Assembly: GCA_026002025.1 (NCBI GenBank)
Contig: BOAU01000049.1
Location: 1 to 15,530, forward strand
Reading direction: 5' to 3'
DNA from: Spirochaetia bacterium
GTDB lineage: Bacteria > Spirochaetota > Spirochaetia > Treponematales > Breznakiellaceae
Length of the DNA stretch: 15,530 nt
Shown piece by piece: positions 15,279 through 15,530 of this stretch; the stretch's first letter is position 1, and each line of letters starts with the position of its first letter. Made by a program: the position numbers and the translations under genes. The notes under the pieces are model-generated. The model had not been told where the DNA came from and searched no databases. It worked only from the letters and a program-made list of their open reading frames with translations.

Positions 15279-15350
15279 TGGACGACACTGGGATTGAACC
15301 AGTGACTTCTACCGTGTGAAGGTAGCACTCTCCCGCTGAGTTAGTCGTCC
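15279..15350 (-). tRNA. tRNA-Val (anticodon CAC)
   Basis: A complete 72-base cloverleaf on the minus strand. The acceptor stem is GGACGAC/GTCGTCC, the D arm ACTC/GAGT, the anticodon stem CTACC/GGTAG with loop TTCACAC (anticodon CAC, reading GUG), and the T arm ACTGG/CCAGT with loop TTCAATC. The variable loop is five bases and the discriminator is A. All stems pair perfectly. The 3' CCA is not encoded and must be added by a nucleotidyltransferase. The D loop is short (seven bases). Confidence 0.96.
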
Positions 15351-15367
15351 GGAAAACTGATGAATCA

Positions 15368-15397
15368 ATAATAGCACATGAGGACAACTTTGGTCAA
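15368..15397 (-). promoter_or_regulatory. Sigma70-type promoter for tRNA-Val
   Basis: On the minus strand TTGACC (15397-15392) and TATTAT (15373-15368) are separated by 18 bases. Transcription would begin near 15361, about ten bases before the mature tRNA 5' end at 15350. The match and placement are good. The transcript could continue into the GNAT and PHP genes. Confidence 0.65.
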
Positions 15398-15415
15398 TTA
15401 TGCTGTCCGTACTCA

Positions 15416-15530
15416 CTACATATAGGACACAGCGGCCCGATGGGGAATGGATACCCCCAGCATGGCGGAAAACTCCGACGGTGTCAAGAAATCCAAAGAC
15501 TGATGGGGCCGGTAGAAATGGTATTTATCC
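15416..15530 (-). mobile_element. C-terminal end of an integrase-core (rve) transposase, partial
   Basis: An open frame enters from the right edge and stops at TAG (15418-15416), giving 37 residues. The segment YHFYRPHQSLDFLTPSEFSA matches the usual C-terminal end of DDE/integrase-core transposases of the IS3/IS481 type (xYNxxRPHQALGxxTPxEx). The catalytic residues would lie outside the window, so it cannot be judged intact or broken. Terminal inverted repeats are not identified. An imperfect GCTGTCC/GGACACAGC pair flanks the stop codon (about 15402-15434). The fragment lies upstream of tRNA-Val, on the same strand. Confidence 0.75.

Noticed and set aside
1..15530. CRISPR array, rRNA gene, phage or defence gene cluster
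   Set aside because: No regularly spaced repeats, rRNA-like sequence, or phage/defence proteins were seen apart from brnTA and the transposase end.

Overview
The window looks like chromosomal DNA of a spirochaete, most likely a gut-type Treponema. This is inference from gene content: a FliG flagellar-switch paralogue with a long N-terminal extension, a PreP/falcilysin-type M16C peptidase, and cytoplasmic glycosidases of the kind used on plant side-chain sugars. Most genes are GC-rich. The brnT toxin gene and the promoter regions are clearly more AT-rich. No phage, plasmid or CRISPR signature is present. The only mobile-element sequence is the 3' end of a transposase at the right edge.

Layout. 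Positions 1-69 hold a doubtful start of a minus-strand gene. An AraC-family regulator (293-1195) follows, then a FliG-like gene (1205-2464) and an M16C metallopeptidase (2461-5613). The last two overlap by four bases (ATGA), so all three may form one operon. Next come two tandem GH42 glycosidases (5673-7880 and 7890-9995), nine bases apart. A GH29 alpha-L-fucosidase (11303-10044) runs convergently towards them. A 198-bp divergent intergenic region with a recognisable promoter and a 9-bp inverted repeat separates the fucosidase from comM/yifB (11502-13169). Then come a brnT-brnA toxin-antitoxin pair (13261-13554, 13526-13828) preceded by a perfect palindrome. On the minus strand follow a PHP-domain phosphoesterase (14680-13832), a GNAT acetyltransferase (15236-14703), tRNA-Val(CAC) (15350-15279) with a good promoter, and a C-terminal transposase fragment (15530-15416).

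How the genes may work together. The two GH42 enzymes and the fucosidase form a small cytoplasmic module that would trim beta-galactosyl and alpha-fucosyl residues from imported oligosaccharides. The AraC regulator is of the sugar-sensing type and is a plausible controller, though three kilobases of unrelated genes lie between. The fliG-peptidase pair is translationally coupled without an obvious shared function. brnTA is a self-contained type II toxin-antitoxin module whose palindrome is the expected autoregulatory operator. The rest is housekeeping.

I see no clear undescribed multi-gene system. The items most worth a second look are the FliG-like protein with a degenerate middle-domain motif coupled to a protease, the GH42 pair that shares a partly lost zinc site, and the bipartite operator-like repeat around the fucosidase promoter.
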